Source: DASZYF01 sp035545535 (GTDB taxonomy: Bacteria > Actinomycetota > Actinomycetes > Mycobacteriales > CAJCIY01). From it: 15,350 nucleotides of DNA. The stretch spans positions 1-15,350 of the forward strand of contig DASZYF010000226.1 in NCBI GenBank assembly GCA_035545535.1, given 5' to 3'. Below, piece by piece: positions 14,118-15,350 of this stretch (position 1 is the stretch's first letter; each line of letters starts with the position of its first letter). Made by a program: the position numbers and the translations under genes. The notes below the pieces were generated by a model. That model was not told the origin of the DNA and ran no database searches. It worked only from the letters and a program-made list of their open reading frames with translations.

Positions 14118-14126
14118 GGGTCGGGA

Positions 14127-14154
14127 CGTTGAACGGGCGGCGTTGAAGGGGGGC
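14127..14154 (+). repeat. Imperfect tandem 14-bp repeat before lipoprotein start
   Basis: CGTTGAACGGGCGG is followed directly by CGTTGAAGGGGGGC, matching at 11 of 14 positions. The second copy supplies the purine-rich ribosome site (AAGGGGGG) just before GTG 14158; the first copy has lost a good match. This may be a local duplication. Confidence 0.5.
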
Positions 14155-14157
14155 GGC

Positions 14158-15350
14158 GTGAAGATCAAGCACCGCGCAGTCGCGGTCGTGGCACTGGGCG
14201 TCGTGGCCGCCGCGGGTTGTGGGAGCGTCGTCGCCGGCCAGCACGCGCGCTCCACGCACGACCTCGCGCCGAAGGACGCGCTCGTGACCGGCACCAAGGC
14301 GCTGCTCGGCGGCCACGACCTCACCGCGATCGTCCGGCTGGACACGACGCCTGAGGCCCTCGTCGCCGCCACCAAGGCCGACGCGAAGGCGCATCCGGAC
14401 GACGTCTCCAGCCCGCTGACGCTCGACCAGGCGACGGCGATCGCCCAGGGCTCCATCACCCTGCGCATCCACGCGCACGGCGCGCGCACGGTGGGGGAGG
14501 ACCTCGCGGCGCCGGGCGCCGCGCTGCTCGCGGGCGACGACCTCGAGATGGTGATCGGCGTCGGTGGTGGCGGCACGGTCGACCTGCGGGCCGCGGGCGG
14601 TGCGCTCTACGCGCGGGCTGACGTGCCGCAGCTCGTGCACCGCTTCGGGGGCGCCAAGGCGGCCGCCGCGCTGACGCTCGGCCTCACCTCGATCCCGGGG
14701 AAGTACAAGGACGCGGCGACCGCGGCCGTGAACGGCGAGTGGGTCGAGGTGCCGGGCGCATCGATCACCAAGGCCCGCAGCGCGTTCGCGAAGACTCCGT
14801 TCCCGTTCCCCATCACCGACGCGACCGCCGAGATGCGCGTCGTCGCGGACTCGCTGCTCAAGGTGGGCACGGTCACGCGGCGATCGAGCGACGACCAGGG
14901 CGACGAGCTCACGGTCACGTTCCCGCTGCGCACCTTCGTCGCGGACGCCGGACCGAAGCTCGTCGCCGCGGCGAACGCGGCCCTCCCGTCGGCGCTGCGC
15001 GACGGGACCACCGACGTGACCATCACTCCGAGCCCCAGCGACGTGCCCGACCAGACCGAGACGTTCGACGTCACCGTGCGCGACGGCGTGCTTGCGCACG
15101 CGAGCGCCGACCTCGTCGCCGACGGCACTCCCGACTTCCGCAAGCTGTGGGGCGGCGACGCTTTCGGCGTCGGCGTCGGGCTGTCCGACGACCCGGTCGT
15201 GATCGCCGCACCGCAGGCCAAGGCGACGTTCGACGTCGGCGCCCTCGTCGAGGCCTTCCTGCCCGACTTCAACGGCATCGGCTCGTTCGACAGCGGCTCG
15301 TGCGTCACTGAGGGCGGCGTCGTGTCCGCCGCCCCGCTGAACCCGGCGAC
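14158..15350 (+). CDS. Unrecognised secreted lipoprotein, 3' end outside window
   Basis: The reading frame is open from GTG 14158 to the window end (397 codons). A purine-rich AAGGGGGG four bases upstream supports the start. The N-terminus is a lipoprotein signal peptide: basic MKIKHR, a hydrophobic stretch (7-19), then AAAG-C21, a relaxed lipobox with the cysteine to be acylated. The mature part is mixed alpha/beta and rich in Ala, Asp and Val. It seems to hold two related halves, one around LTLDQATAIAQGSITLRI and GGTVDLRAAGGALYARADV, another around VTFPLRTFVADAGPKLV and VTVRDGVLAHASADLV. The second reads like the beta-sheet face of LppX/LprG-type lipid-binding lipoproteins, but that is only a resemblance. 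I do not recognise the family. It is probably attached to the outer face of the membrane. Confidence 0.82.
   Translation, partial: MKIKHRAVAVVALGVVAAAGCGSVVAGQHARSTHDLAPKDALVTGTKALLGGHDLTAIVRLDTTPEALVAATKADAKAHPDDVSSPLTLDQATAIAQGSITLRIHAHGARTVGEDLAAPGAALLAGDDLEMVIGVGGGGTVDLRAAGGALYARADVPQLVHRFGGAKAAAALTLGLTSIPGKYKDAATAAVNGEWVEVPGASITKARSAFAKTPFPFPITDATAEMRVVADSLLKVGTVTRRSSDDQGDELTVTFPLRTFVADAGPKLVAAANAALPSALRDGTTDVTITPSPSDVPDQTETFDVTVRDGVLAHASADLVADGTPDFRKLWGGDAFGVGVGLSDDPVVIAAPQAKATFDVGALVEAFLPDFNGIGSFDSGSCVTEGGVVSAAPLNPA

Noticed and set aside
12768..14576. 602-codon open frame on the - strand
   Set aside because: It lies antisense to marP, whose catalytic triad and membrane segments are clear, and to the lipoprotein start. 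Its translation is Arg/Ala/His-rich, as expected of a shadow frame in high-GC DNA.
13867..15099. 410-codon open frame on the - strand at the window end
   Set aside because: The + strand reading has a signal peptide, lipobox, ribosome site and balanced composition. The - strand translation is Arg-rich and featureless.
1..15350. CRISPR array, insertion sequence, attachment site, tRNA or prophage
   Set aside because: No regularly spaced repeats, transposase or integrase motifs, terminal inverted repeats or tRNA-like cloverleaf were seen on either strand.

Overview
The window is one continuous stretch of very GC-rich bacterial chromosome (roughly 70% or more G+C by eye). It belongs to a member of the Actinomycetota. 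Three things support this: a WhiB-type iron-sulfur regulator, which is confined to actinobacteria and their phages; the strong G/C third-position bias; and several genes that begin directly at, or six bases downstream of, a TAnnnT -10 box, as leaderless actinobacterial genes do. From memory, the order and orientation match the Mycobacterium tuberculosis block ponA2 / whiB4 / Rv3680-Rv3679 / Rv3678A-Rv3678c-Rv3677c / crp / nth / Rv3672c / marP. The extra genes described below show it is not a mycobacterium. I cannot assign a genus.

Layout. Positions 1-1214 (-) hold the N-terminal part of a class A penicillin-binding protein, cut by the window edge. It is divergent from whiB (1458-1826, +), and the space between them carries two 17-bp GTG...CAC elements. 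Converging on whiB are two overlapping ArsA/Get3-family ATPases (3970 down to 1848, -). Divergent from them is a + strand run: a DUF4177-like small protein, a RidA-family protein, a NUDT19-like Nudix hydrolase, a metallo-beta-lactamase-fold hydrolase, and a 1165-residue zinc-ribbon / class III adenylyl cyclase / AAA-type ATPase / TPR protein (4084-9899). This run meets crp (10623-9931, -) head to head. Upstream of crp on the same strand is a protein carrying the c-di-GMP-binding signature of the anti-sigma factor RsiG (11373-10705, -). Divergent from it is an operon of endonuclease III, a CoA-pyrophosphatase-type Nudix hydrolase and the membrane serine protease MarP (11478-14081, +), with stop/start overlaps or near contact. 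The window ends inside an unrecognised lipoprotein gene (14158 onward, +).

How it fits together. The core genes are known or suspected cell-envelope, redox and stress functions: peptidoglycan synthesis (PBP), redox sensing (WhiB), acid and oxidative stress at the periplasm (MarP), base-excision repair (Nth), metabolite damage control (RidA, Nudix, MBL), and global cAMP control (Crp). Two additions make the region interesting. One is a complete-looking cAMP-producing enzyme placed convergent to the cAMP receptor. The other is an RsiG-like c-di-GMP-responsive anti-sigma candidate on the other side of crp. The three genes between 6402 and 11373 therefore form a compact candidate second-messenger cluster. 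I see no CRISPR array, insertion sequence, tRNA, rRNA or phage gene. No stretch over 300 bases lacks a gene; the longest intergenic gap is the whiB/PBP divergent region of about 240 bases.
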